Below, piece after piece: positions 1-7,400 of a DNA stretch of 9,051 nucleotides. The translations under genes and the position numbers were made by a program. The DNA comes from JBEKTY01 sp049515555 (GTDB lineage: Bacteria > Planctomycetota > Planctomycetia > Pirellulales > Thermoguttaceae), in NCBI GenBank assembly GCA_049515555.1, contig JBEKTY010000250.1, forward strand, positions 1 to 9,051, in the 5' to 3' direction. Each line of letters starts with the position of its first letter. Position 1 is the first letter of the stretch. The notes beneath the pieces are model-generated. The model was not told the DNA's origin and ran no database searches. It was given only the letters and a program-made list of their open reading frames with translations.

Positions 1-41
1 TTTTCGCGTTGAAAGGCTTGTGTGGGATCTTGCGTCATGGG

Positions 42-3000
42 TTATTTCCAATCACCGCTGAGGACGAAGGAGGCCCAGTAGAAGGGCGAAAGCGACTTCG
101 CCCCGCCGGCTTCCTGCGCCGCGGTCAGTTTGGCCGGATCGACGGGCCGCTCCGCTCCCGGCCCCCGCAGCTTGCCCACCTTCGGGTCGTACTCCCGCAG
201 CATCGTCAACTGGGCCTGCCGCAGGGCCTCGCGCTTGGGCAGTTTCTTCTCCCACAAGTTCGTATAGAACGTCACCATCAGGGCCTTGGTGGCCGCGTCG
301 TCCACCGGCCACAGACTGGCCACCACCGTCCGCACCCCGGCCGACTGGAAGGAGCGTTGCAAACCCAAGACCCCTTCGCCGGAAGCCTGCTTGCCCAGCC
401 CCGACTCGCAGGCCGAAAGCACCACGATGTCAACGCAGTCGAGATTCTGCGTGCCGATTTCCTCGGCGGTCAGGATGCCCTGGTTGCCGTCTGCCTTGCT
501 CCCCTCTCCCGCGTGCCGCTGCGGCACGATTGGGAGATGGGCAGGGGGTGAGGGCTGTTGCTCCGCGGTGCGATTGGCCCCGGCCAACGCCAGGCCACAA
601 AGAATCGCCGGATACGTCCGTCCGGCCTCCGGCTCGTGGAGCATTTCGCCGAACCGGCTCGCGTCGCGGGAACCCAAGGCGGGCGGGCGAACTTTCTCTT
701 CGATGAAGAAGCCATGCGTGGCCAGATGCAGATAACCGTGCCGGCGGGCCTCGGCCAAAAAGGCCTCCTTGCCGGCCTGGGATTTCCGCAGCGCCGTTAC
801 CCCCTCGGAACCAACCGCGCGGCGATAGAGTTCTTCGATCGCACAAATCTCACCCTCAGTGCCGGGCAACGGGCCAAAGTGCAAGCTTCCCGGAGGCACG
901 CTGCGGGAAGACATCATCAATCCCTCGGTACGCGGACCATCTGCATTGTCGTTCACCGGGGCTGCGGTCATTCCTCGCATCGTGTCCGGGGCCTTGTCAG
1001 GCAGCGCGTCGTAATCCACGTTGCCCAACAGCAGCAGTTTCTTCCGCAACTCTTTGCGGCCTTCCTCTTGCACCAGTTGCGGGATCAACTGCGGCACGGG
1101 GACCAAGGCGAACGTGCGTTCCTCGATCAGAAAGCTCCCCGGCCTCTTGCCCGGCAATGCGCCGAAGGGCAATCGGCTGAGGGCCCCGTCGGGCGAAACG
1201 AGCACGATCTTCGCCCCGTGAAGCTTCTCTTCGATGGGCGCCCATAACCGCTCGCGGAGCAGACGGGCTGCCCCGGCCCCTTCGGCTGACATGCCGAACG
1301 TCACGCGCCATGTGCGGATCGCCTCGTCGATCGGCCGCGTCGGGCCCAGATCGATCATTTCCACCGGCCGGCCTGGGGCGACGACGAAGCCCAAGAGCCG
1401 CCACTCGGAAGTCGCCTTGGTCTTTGACTTCTTATCCGCCAGCCTGTTGTGCCAGTACTCGACGAAGTCGACCAGTACAGAATCCTTGGATAACGCCGCC
1501 TGGAGCCCGTCCAGCGGAATGGCTTGCTTTGCCTGGCGGTATTCTGCGCTGCGGGCCGAAAGTTCGGCCTCAAGTTCCTCTTTCTCGGCAGAAAGCTCCT
1601 CCAACCGTCGGCGCCAATTCGCCTCTTGCCGGGGATCGGGTGTGGTCCAGGCCAGATGGGTCAATTGTGTCGCCACGCGCTGCAGGCGTGTAAAGGTTGT
1701 CGCCAGTTGCGGCCTTTGCGTGGCGGCGCGGGACACGCGATTTCGCCGCAGTACCATGCCTTTCCAGGCAAGAAGTTCCTGATAGACTGGTTCTGAATAC
1801 TGGCTACTGTCCACTGCCAAGTTCAGATAGCTATCGAGATAACGGCGATTGCCCTGGAGCATTGCCAGTTGTTGTCGCTCAGATTGGATTACCGCCGTTG
1901 CCTCGATGTGCCTGCGGATGATGCTCACGGCCTGGCGGCGGAGCGGTTCGGCCCGCGAATAGTTGCCTTGGGCTTGATACAGGTAGGCTAGATTGTCCAG
2001 GCTGAGGGCATAATGGGGGTGGTTCTCCCCCAGGACTTTCTTTGCGATCTCCGACGCCTGTCGGAAGAGCGGTTCGGCGTGCGAATAGTCACCTTGGGCC
2101 CAATATAGAACGGCCAGACCGTTCAGGATGGCGGCATAATCGTGGTGGTTCTCGCCTAGGGCTTTCTTCTTGATCTCCAATACCTTGCGGAAGAGCGGTT
2201 CGGCCCGCGGGTAGTCGCCTTGGGCCTTATACAAGTAGGCTAGATCGTTCAGGCCGGTGGCATAATAGGAGTGGTTCTCGCCCAGGGCTTTCTTGCAGAT
2301 CTCCAATGCCTGCTTGTACAGCGGTTCGGCCCGCGGATAGTCGCCTTGGGCCTGATACAAGCTGGCCAGATTGATCAGGCTGTGGGCATAATGAGGGTGG
2401 CCCTCGCCCAGGGCTTTCTTGCAGATCTCCAATGCTTGCTTGTACAGCGGTTCGGCCCGCGCATAGTCGCCTTGGGCCCGATACAGGCTGGCCAGATTGT
2501 CCAGGCTGTTGGCGTAATCGGGGTGGTTCTCGCCCAACATTTTCTTGCGGATCTCCAATGCCTTGCGGAAGAGCGGTCCGGCCCGCGGATAGTCGCCTTG
2601 GGCCCAATACAGAACGGCCAAACCGTTCAGGCTGGCGGCATAATGGGGGTGGTTCTCGCCCAGGACTTTCTTTGCGATCTCCGATGCCTGGCGGTAGAGC
2701 GGTTCGGCCCTCAGATAATCACCTTGGTCCTGATACAGGCTGGCTAGATTGTTCAGGCTGCCGGCATAGTCGGAGTGGTTCTCGCCCAGGGCTGTCTTCC
2801 GTATCTCCAATGCCTGCTTGTACAGCGGTTCGGCCCGCGCATAGTCGCCTTGGTCCCGATACAGGCCGCCCAGATTGTTCAGGCTGGTGGCATAATCGGG
2901 GTGGTTCTCACCCAGGACTTTCTTGCGAATCTCCAAGGCCTGCCGATAGAGCGGTTCGGCCTTGGCGGGCTCGCCGAGAGCGTGGTACTGCGCGCCAAGG

Positions 3001-3341
3001 TTCATGAGGCTCGCCGCAGTATCATTGTGTTCCAGGCCCAGGATTTGCTGACGAATCTTGAGGGCCTCGTGGGCCAGCGGCAGGGCCTCGCGCGACCGGC
3101 CAGCCCTCCAGAGAACGTAGACCCGGCGGTTTAGCTCCGCAGCTTCACGGAGGCGCTGCTCCTGCTCGGGCGTCAATGCCTTGGGCGCAGCAGGTTTTTC
3201 GGCGGGCGCAGTCTTGTTTGACGGCGGATTTCCAGGCGGCGGTTGTGGGTCACAGTGAGCCGGCCATGCCGCGAGCGCGAGTAGAATGATTGCCACCGCG
3301 GCAACGATCAACCGGAGCGACGGGCAAGGAAGCAGGGCCAT
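42..3341 (-). CDS. Exported TPR-CHAT protein (caspase/separase-like cysteine protease with TPR array)
   Basis: The protein has 1099 aa. Residues 1-30 form a hydrophobic signal or anchor segment followed by a Pro/Ala-rich linker (31-55). One diverged TPR lies at about 67-106, then nine exact 42-residue kinesin-light-chain-type TPRs at 107-484. A helical linker with a predicted coiled coil (about 545-607) leads into the CHAT domain (about 670-1097). The CHAT dyad is intact: His876 in an L-A-T-H-G-F-F motif and Cys978 in L-S-A-C-E-S-G-L-G. The usual ending, F-Y-W-A-S-F-V-L-S-G-D-W-K, is present. CHAT proteases cleave target proteins, and TPR arrays normally bind partners; the substrate here is unknown. 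An in-frame TGA lies two codons before the ATG, so the start cannot be further upstream. No Shine-Dalgarno site precedes it. Cys30 follows Pro-Ala-His, a poor lipobox, so a lipoprotein is unlikely. Residues 930-947 are an unusual insert. The domain call is secure; export is likely but inferred. Confidence 0.95.
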   Translation of the reverse strand: MALLPCPSLRLIVAAVAIILLALAAWPAHCDPQPPPGNPPSNKTAPAEKPAAPKALTPEQEQRLREAAELNRRVYVLWRAGRSREALPLAHEALKIRQQILGLEHNDTAASLMNLGAQYHALGEPAKAEPLYRQALEIRKKVLGENHPDYATSLNNLGGLYRDQGDYARAEPLYKQALEIRKTALGENHSDYAGSLNNLASLYQDQGDYLRAEPLYRQASEIAKKVLGENHPHYAASLNGLAVLYWAQGDYPRAGPLFRKALEIRKKMLGENHPDYANSLDNLASLYRAQGDYARAEPLYKQALEICKKALGEGHPHYAHSLINLASLYQAQGDYPRAEPLYKQALEICKKALGENHSYYATGLNDLAYLYKAQGDYPRAEPLFRKVLEIKKKALGENHHDYAAILNGLAVLYWAQGDYSHAEPLFRQASEIAKKVLGENHPHYALSLDNLAYLYQAQGNYSRAEPLRRQAVSIIRRHIEATAVIQSERQQLAMLQGNRRYLDSYLNLAVDSSQYSEPVYQELLAWKGMVLRRNRVSRAATQRPQLATTFTRLQRVATQLTHLAWTTPDPRQEANWRRRLEELSAEKEELEAELSARSAEYRQAKQAIPLDGLQAALSKDSVLVDFVEYWHNRLADKKSKTKATSEWRLLGFVVAPGRPVEMIDLGPTRPIDEAIRTWRVTFGMSAEGAGAARLLRERLWAPIEEKLHGAKIVLVSPDGALSRLPFGALPGKRPGSFLIEERTFALVPVPQLIPQLVQEEGRKELRKKLLLLGNVDYDALPDKAPDTMRGMTAAPVNDNADGPRTEGLMMSSRSVPPGSLHFGPLPGTEGEICAIEELYRRAVGSEGVTALRKSQAGKEAFLAEARRHGYLHLATHGFFIEEKVRPPALGSRDASRFGEMLHEPEAGRTYPAILCGLALAGANRTAEQQPSPPAHLPIVPQRHAGEGSKADGNQGILTAEEIGTQNLDCVDIVVLSACESGLGKQASGEGVLGLQRSFQSAGVRTVVASLWPVDDAATKALMVTFYTNLWEKKLPKREALRQAQLTMLREYDPKVGKLRGPGAERPVDPAKLTAAQEAGGAKSLSPFYWASFVLSGDWK
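501..554. repeat. Palindromic REP/MITE-like sequence embedded in the CHAT coding region
   Basis: A 54-bp stretch contains a perfect 7-bp inverted repeat around a single base (GTGCCGC-T-GCGGCAC, 513-527), with outer arms of C-rich (501-510) and G-rich (531-550) sequence including CTCCC/GGGAG. This layout resembles dispersed intergenic palindromes of many GC-rich bacteria that translate as 'LTPCPSP...GEG'. Here it is read in frame as residues 930-947 of the CHAT protein. A 7-bp direct repeat, TTGCTCC, flanks it at 496-502 and 558-564. Calling it a mobile or dispersed repeat is inference, because only this copy lies in the window. Confidence 0.55.
1890..3023 (-). repeat. Nine 126-bp tandem repeats encoding 42-aa TPR units
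   Basis: Units start at residues 107, 149, 191, 233, 275, 317, 359, 401 and 443 with no length variation. Each follows the pattern D/H-Y-A-x-S-L-x-N-L-A-x-L-Y, then a Q-G-D-Y turn, A-E-P-L, A-L-E-I, K-K-x-L-G-E-N-H. Neighbouring units are very similar in DNA: those at 2268-2393 and 2394-2519 share uninterrupted identical stretches of about 33 and 25 bp. The array lies wholly inside the TPR-CHAT gene and probably forms its partner-binding superhelix. Confidence 0.95.
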
Positions 3342-3348
3342 ACATCAC

Positions 3349-3377
3349 AATCTAACGACTTGGCATACACTGGGCAA
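3349..3377 (-). promoter_or_regulatory. Candidate sigma70-like promoter of the TPR-CHAT gene, possibly leaderless
   Basis: On the minus strand TTGCCC (3372-3377) and TAGATT (3349-3354) are separated by exactly 17 bp, each matching four of six consensus bases. Only 7 nt separate the -10 hexamer from the ATG at 3341, so transcription would start at or within about two bases of the start codon. This agrees with the absence of a Shine-Dalgarno site. Planctomycete promoter consensus is assumed, not shown. Confidence 0.4.
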
Positions 3378-3390
3378 TACTCTGGTGTAT
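3365..3390. repeat. 6-bp inverted repeat in the spacer before the TPR-CHAT gene
   Basis: ATACAC (3365-3370) and GTGTAT (3385-3390) are perfect inverted arms with a 14-nt loop. They overlap the -35 and spacer of the candidate promoter, so they could be an operator-like site. Chance occurrence is possible. Confidence 0.25.
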
Positions 3391-3400
3391 CGGCAGCACC

Positions 3401-3413
3401 GCCCTTCGAGGGC
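3401..3413 (-). other. Short GC hairpin after the middle gene
   Basis: GCCCT-TCG-AGGGC forms a 5-bp stem with a 3-nt loop, starting 17 nt beyond the stop codon of the middle gene in the transcribed direction. No T-run follows, so it does not qualify as a classical intrinsic terminator. It could cap the 3' end of the upstream message or partly attenuate read-through into the TPR-CHAT gene. Confidence 0.3.
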
Positions 3414-3430
3414 CTCGGCGTTGAGCACGT

Positions 3431-4243
3431 TCATTCTCCGGCAGGCTTCACCTGGGCCATCAGCCCGCCAGCGTTCGGGCGATCGTTGGGCGACGGCGGG
3501 TCTTGCAGCTCGGCCAGCAGGGCCCGGGCGAAACGCTTCACCGCCACGTAGTCTTGCGGCCGAATGTTCCGGATGTCGGTTTTCAACTCCGCCAGGATCT
3601 CCGCGGTCATCTGCTCGATCTGTTGGCGATCGGCGGCCGGAACCTGGCCCGTGCGGGCCTTCTGCTGGAAAAGCTGGGTGACTTGGGCCCGGTAGTGAGA
3701 ATAGTTCTCATTTTGCAACCACGTGGGCCAGTCGATGGCGTCCGAAATGGGCGAGACGACGTTTACGGACGGAGCCGCGCGGGGCCCCGCGGCGTTCTGC
3801 TCTTGGATGAGGTCCATGCGCTTCTGCTTCTCCACTTCGCGAAGCTCGGCTTGCATCTTGCGGAGCCGTAACCGGTCCTCGGCATGCTGCCGCTCGTTTT
3901 CGTTGGCTAGGCGTTGCCTCTGCAACTCGTTCATGTCGGCCAGCGAGGACAGGTAGTTGTATCTGCCCGCAGAATCCGCCATGGCGGCCTGCCCGTAAGA
4001 CATGCCCTCCGGACTGGGGGACGCATAGTAATAATCGGGACCGTCGTAGTCGAACGACTTGTGGAGAACCAGCCAGGCGGGACGATATCCACGCCATCTC
4101 GCGTGAGCCTGGGGGTGCGCCGCCCATCTCGGGTACGATGCATGGACTGCGGGGGGAGACGCATGCGTGTTACCCCGCGTCTGGGCCAGGGCGGTACCGG
4201 TGGTAGCGACGAACACGACCGCCATGTTCAGCAGAGTCTTCAT
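3431..4243 (-). CDS. Secreted Tyr-rich, coiled-coil protein of unknown function
   Basis: The protein has 270 aa from the chosen ATG at 4243. An open frame extends upstream to an ATG at 4315, but the internal start has a GGGAGA Shine-Dalgarno 8 nt ahead and begins a clean signal peptide: M-K-T, a hydrophobic core, and A-L-A cleavage after Ala20. The mature protein has a His/Trp/Arg-rich segment (28-60), a Tyr-rich stretch (64-97, with Y-Y-Y at 71-73), a charged segment likely to be coiled coil (about 99-148) and a helical C-terminal part beginning D-W-P-T-W-L-Q (171-177). The pattern of G-x-A-x-x-x-A-D-S-A-G-x-Y followed by Glu/Arg-rich helix, then a W-P motif, resembles small secreted planctomycete proteins known to me only as hypothetical. 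No catalytic motif is visible. It lies between two protease genes, 246 bp after the calpain gene and 89 bp before the CHAT gene, so an accessory or substrate role is possible but unproven. Confidence 0.85.
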   Translation of the reverse strand: MKTLLNMAVVFVATTGTALAQTRGNTHASPPAVHASYPRWAAHPQAHARWRGYRPAWLVLHKSFDYDGPDYYYASPSPEGMSYGQAAMADSAGRYNYLSSLADMNELQRQRLANENERQHAEDRLRLRKMQAELREVEKQKRMDLIQEQNAAGPRAAPSVNVVSPISDAIDWPTWLQNENYSHYRAQVTQLFQQKARTGQVPAADRQQIEQMTAEILAELKTDIRNIRPQDYVAVKRFARALLAELQDPPSPNDRPNAGGLMAQVKPAGE

Positions 4244-4251
4244 TTTCGATT

Positions 4252-4257
4252 TCTCCC
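4252..4257 (-). promoter_or_regulatory. Ribosome binding site deciding the start of the middle gene
   Basis: GGGAGA on the minus strand lies 8 nt before the ATG at 4243. It favours that start over the upstream in-frame ATG at 4315, which would bury the signal peptide. Confidence 0.7.
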
Positions 4258-4264
4258 GTTCTTG

Positions 4265-4281
4265 GGCCTTGCTTGAAGGCC
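4265..4281 (-). other. 5' leader hairpin ahead of the middle gene's ribosome binding site
   Basis: GGCCTT and AAGGCC form a perfect 6-bp stem around a 5-nt loop, ending 7 nt before the Shine-Dalgarno sequence. A second weaker inverted repeat (GGTGT 4294-4298 / ACACC 4312-4316) lies just upstream. Together they suggest a structured leader that could influence translation or mRNA stability. Confidence 0.35.
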
Positions 4282-4319
4282 GGTGATCTTTGAGGTGTCC
4301 AGAATGGGGATACACCGTG

Positions 4320-4389
4320 CGTTCTATTTGGTAATCCCCGTTTGGTCGTCCAACCCATCACGGGTCTGCGAGAAGTCGCCCAAGACGCC
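4320..4389 (-). repeat. 70-bp dispersed repeat, copy 1 (hairpin-forming), before the middle gene
   Basis: Positions 4332-4365 are identical over 34 bp to 8930-8963, and weaker similarity extends the repeat to about 4320-4389 versus 8917-8987. Both copies have the same orientation. The core can fold as CCCGT (4337-4341) directly followed by TTGG (4342-4345), loop TCGT, then CCAA (4350-4353), a 6-nt bulge and ACGGG (4360-4364), i.e. a 9-bp bulged stem. The copy ends 76 nt upstream of the ATG at 4243. Confidence 0.8.
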
Positions 4390-4392
4390 CCC

Positions 4393-4489
4393 TCACCCAT
4401 CGTTGCCGTGACGGCCGTGGCGGTGGCGTCGGCCGTGACCGTGTTGGTGGGCTGGCCGGCCGTAAGAACCGCTATCGACGGTGTCTAGT
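4393..4489. other. GC-rich spacer after the calpain gene
   Basis: This stretch between the calpain stop codon and the 70-bp repeat holds short repeats of GCCGTGAC and no clear terminator. A weak ACCG/CGGT pairing just after the stop is followed only by TTCTT. Read on the minus strand in one frame it stays open and gives a Thr/Ala-rich peptide like the Ig repeats, but it has no start and no Shine-Dalgarno site. Confidence 0.4.
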
Positions 4490-7400
4490 TTAGAGAACTA
4501 GCCGCGTTCCGGTCGTGAAGTTCTCGGCGAGAGCGACCTGCACCGTCGCGTCCAGGGGCGGGTCGGCAACACCGGGCAGTTTCTTGTGCTGACTGGCCGC
4601 CGGATCGAATACCGCATCCACCAAGGCCGGCGTCAGCCCGGCAGACGGTCGGCACGACGCGCCGCTACGGTCGGAACCCGACCACTGCCAATCGCTTCCC
4701 AGCGAGGCAAACCACGCCAGGGCAGCGTGCGAATCGCCGCTGGCCGATCCGCGGCCGGGGGCCACCGTATCGCCGTGCACCCCAATCGACGCGGCCATGC
4801 TCGGGCCACCCACCATCGACGCGAGCCGGAGAGAGACGATCGCATCGCCCACCGCCGGCGCCGGCGAAGAAATCACCGGAGGCGTGGGCAACGGGTTCGC
4901 CACGGCAAAGCCGTTCATGTTCGCTTCCACGTCGGCCCAGGTGAGAGGATTGGGTTGGTCTGTGTTCCACGGGTTGAAGAGCGTGAACGTATCACTGCTG
5001 CTGTCGTAACTAATTATGTTGTAGCAGTGCCATCCCGCCAACTTCGTAGACGGAGCGGGCGTGTCGATGGTGCAACCGGCGACCGCCATGTTGCTCGCAA
5101 GGGCGCTGATCAGGGCCTGCTTGTCACTGCCAGTCAACGACCAGCCCCCGTCCCCTGGGCCGTAGTCGGTGGAGGCGCGGCCCAGCGCCTGAGCGTCGAC
5201 GTCGCCCGGCGAGCCGCCTGAGATGCTGGCATAGTCGTTATTGCCATTGCGGCCTTCGTTTCCGGTCTCGTTCCACTGGGCATAAGCCTTCTCCGCCAGC
5301 GCGGTCCACAATATGTTGCTGGAAGCGGTGGGACTGTCGCCTGCGTCCGAATACATTAGGTTGCCCGAAGAGTTGGCCGGCAGCACGCGGTCGACCGTCA
5401 CGTAGTCCGGCGTGCCGTCGCTTTCCTTATAAAAGCGAATGGTCCAAGTGCCGTCTCCGTTGTCGATGAACATGTGCTCGATGTCGGCAGCGGAGACCCT
5501 GGCGATCGACCCCAAAGCGGAGACGAAATAGCAGTCGCCTAGATCGCCTTGCCGCACGTCCGTGTATTGGGGCCCATTGGCGCTGAACAACGATCCAGCG
5601 CAGGATACCAGGTGGTCATAGGGGTCGCCCTGGTCCGCGCCGAACGTTCCCGGCGCGGGATGATCCATGCCCAGGAACCACTTGTCCACCAGTTCGGTGA
5701 GATTCGATGCCGCATCGCCGGCAAGCAGGTTGCCTAGCGATTGACCTTGGTATTGGGCGTTGGCGGTGTTGCCGTCGACCACGTCGCTGGCCAGAGTCTG
5801 CACGTAGCCGGGCATGTGGAGCGCCGAGGCATCGCTCACGATCGTTTGTAGATCGCTAACGTCGGTGGCGCTTACCACGCTGCCTTCCGCTACGACGCTT
5901 TGCAGGATCTCGATCATGTCGGCGCGGTTGATCTGGCCGTCGCGGGCAAACAGGTTGCTCGTCAGCGCCAGCAAACTGGGGTCCTGGAGATTCAGGAAGG
6001 GCGTGACCGTCGCTTGCGCCGTGCCATGCACAAAACCACTGGCAGCGGTGACGATGACGGTGCCCGATGAAGCGGGAGCCGTGAACAGGCCGCCGGCGGA
6101 TATCGCGCCGGCGGCGGTGTTCGTGCCGGCGGTGACGGTCCAGGTAAACACTGGCTCGGGCGACATGGTTTCGCCGAACTGGTCGTAGCCCACGGCGGTA
6201 AATTGCTGCGTCGAGAGGCCTATCACGAGGGCCGTCGCCGGGCTGACCGTGATGCTCGTCAATCCCTGGGCAACCGTTACCGCAACGCTACTAGTCACCG
6301 AAAGGCCTCCGGCGTCGGTAATCGTCGCGGTAAAGGAATAGGACCCAAACGCACCGAAGGTTACCGTGCTACTCTTAGCGGCGTTGGTGCCGTTGGCGAT
6401 GAACGTGGGGGCCGGCGCCCCGTTGGGCAGCGCGGCGGTGGACCAGGTGTAGGTCAGGTTGGGCTCGCCGCCGTCGTCCGCCCCCAGGACGGTCAGCGTG
6501 GTCGTCGTGCCGGTCACGGGGTTGGGGTTGGCGTTGGCCGCCTTCGCCACCGTCGGCGCGTCGTTGACGATTGCCGTCGCCGTGCCCTGAATCGAACCGC
6601 TGGCCGCGGTAATCGTGACGATGCTGGGCGAGGTGGCAGGGGTGAACAGACCGGCGGCCGTTATCTTGCCCGAACTGGCCGCCCACGTGAAACTGGGCTG
6701 CGCGGCCAAGGGGCTGCCGAATTGGTCCTGGCCAACAGCCGTGAACTGCTGCGTTGTGAAGCTCATGTTCACCGTGGCCGGGCTGACCACAATGCTGGTG
6801 AACGTCGGGCTGACGGTGACCGTAACGTCACTGGTGACCGACAGGCCGCCGGAGTCGACCATCGTCGCGGTGAGGCCGTAGGTTCCCACGGCGCCGAAGG
6901 TAACCGTGCTCTGTTTGGCGGCGTTGGTGCCGTTGGCGCTGAACTTGGGCGCCGGCGCGCCCATGGGCAACGCGGTGGCGGACCAGGTGTAAGTCAGGCT
7001 GGCCTCGCCGCCGCAATCCGCTCCCAAAACAGTCAGCACGGCCGTGGTGCCGGTCACGGGATTGGGGCTCGCGCTGGCCGGCGTCACCACCGTGGGCGGA
7101 GTGTCGAAGACGGTGACCTTCACCGCGCGTTGAATCGAACCGCACGCCGCAGTGACCGTCACGCTGCCCGGCGTGCCCGGAGAGGTGAACAAACCCGTAG
7201 GCGTAATCGTGCCCAAGCTGGCCTTCCAGGTGATAGTCGGCTGTGCAGCCAGAAGATTGCCGAACTGGTCCAGCCCCGCGGCGGTAAACTGCTGCGTTGA
7301 AAAGCAAGTGATGCTTGCCGTGGGTGGGTTGACCAGGATGGCGGCGATCGCCGAATTGACGGTCACCGTAACGCCGCTGGTGACCGACAGGCCGCCGGCG

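Noticed and set aside
558..1247. Plus-strand open frames opposite the CHAT domain (including 9-551, 558-1247 and 1234-1782)
   Set aside because: These are composition-driven shadows of the CHAT coding sequence, with Arg/Pro/Ser-rich translations and no domains.
1890..3023. Regular repeats suggestive of a CRISPR array or minisatellite
   Set aside because: Units are 126 bp, contiguous without spacers and translate into perfect 42-aa TPRs, so they are coding repeats.
42..3341. CRISPR type III-E TPR-CHAT (Craspase partner)
   Set aside because: The domain combination is the same, but there is no gRAMP/Cas7-11 gene or array nearby, the TPRs are of the kinesin-light-chain type, and the protein begins with a signal sequence.
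3244..3341. Lipoprotein signal on the TPR-CHAT protein
   Set aside because: Cys30 is preceded by Pro-Ala-His; His at -1 does not fit the lipobox, so a signal peptidase I site or membrane anchor is more likely.
6203..7300. 365-codon open frame on the plus strand, antisense to the Ig-repeat gene
   Set aside because: It is Arg/Gly/His-rich, lies fully opposite a convincing gene, and stays open because the GC-rich repeats recur in the same frame. It has no recognisable domain.
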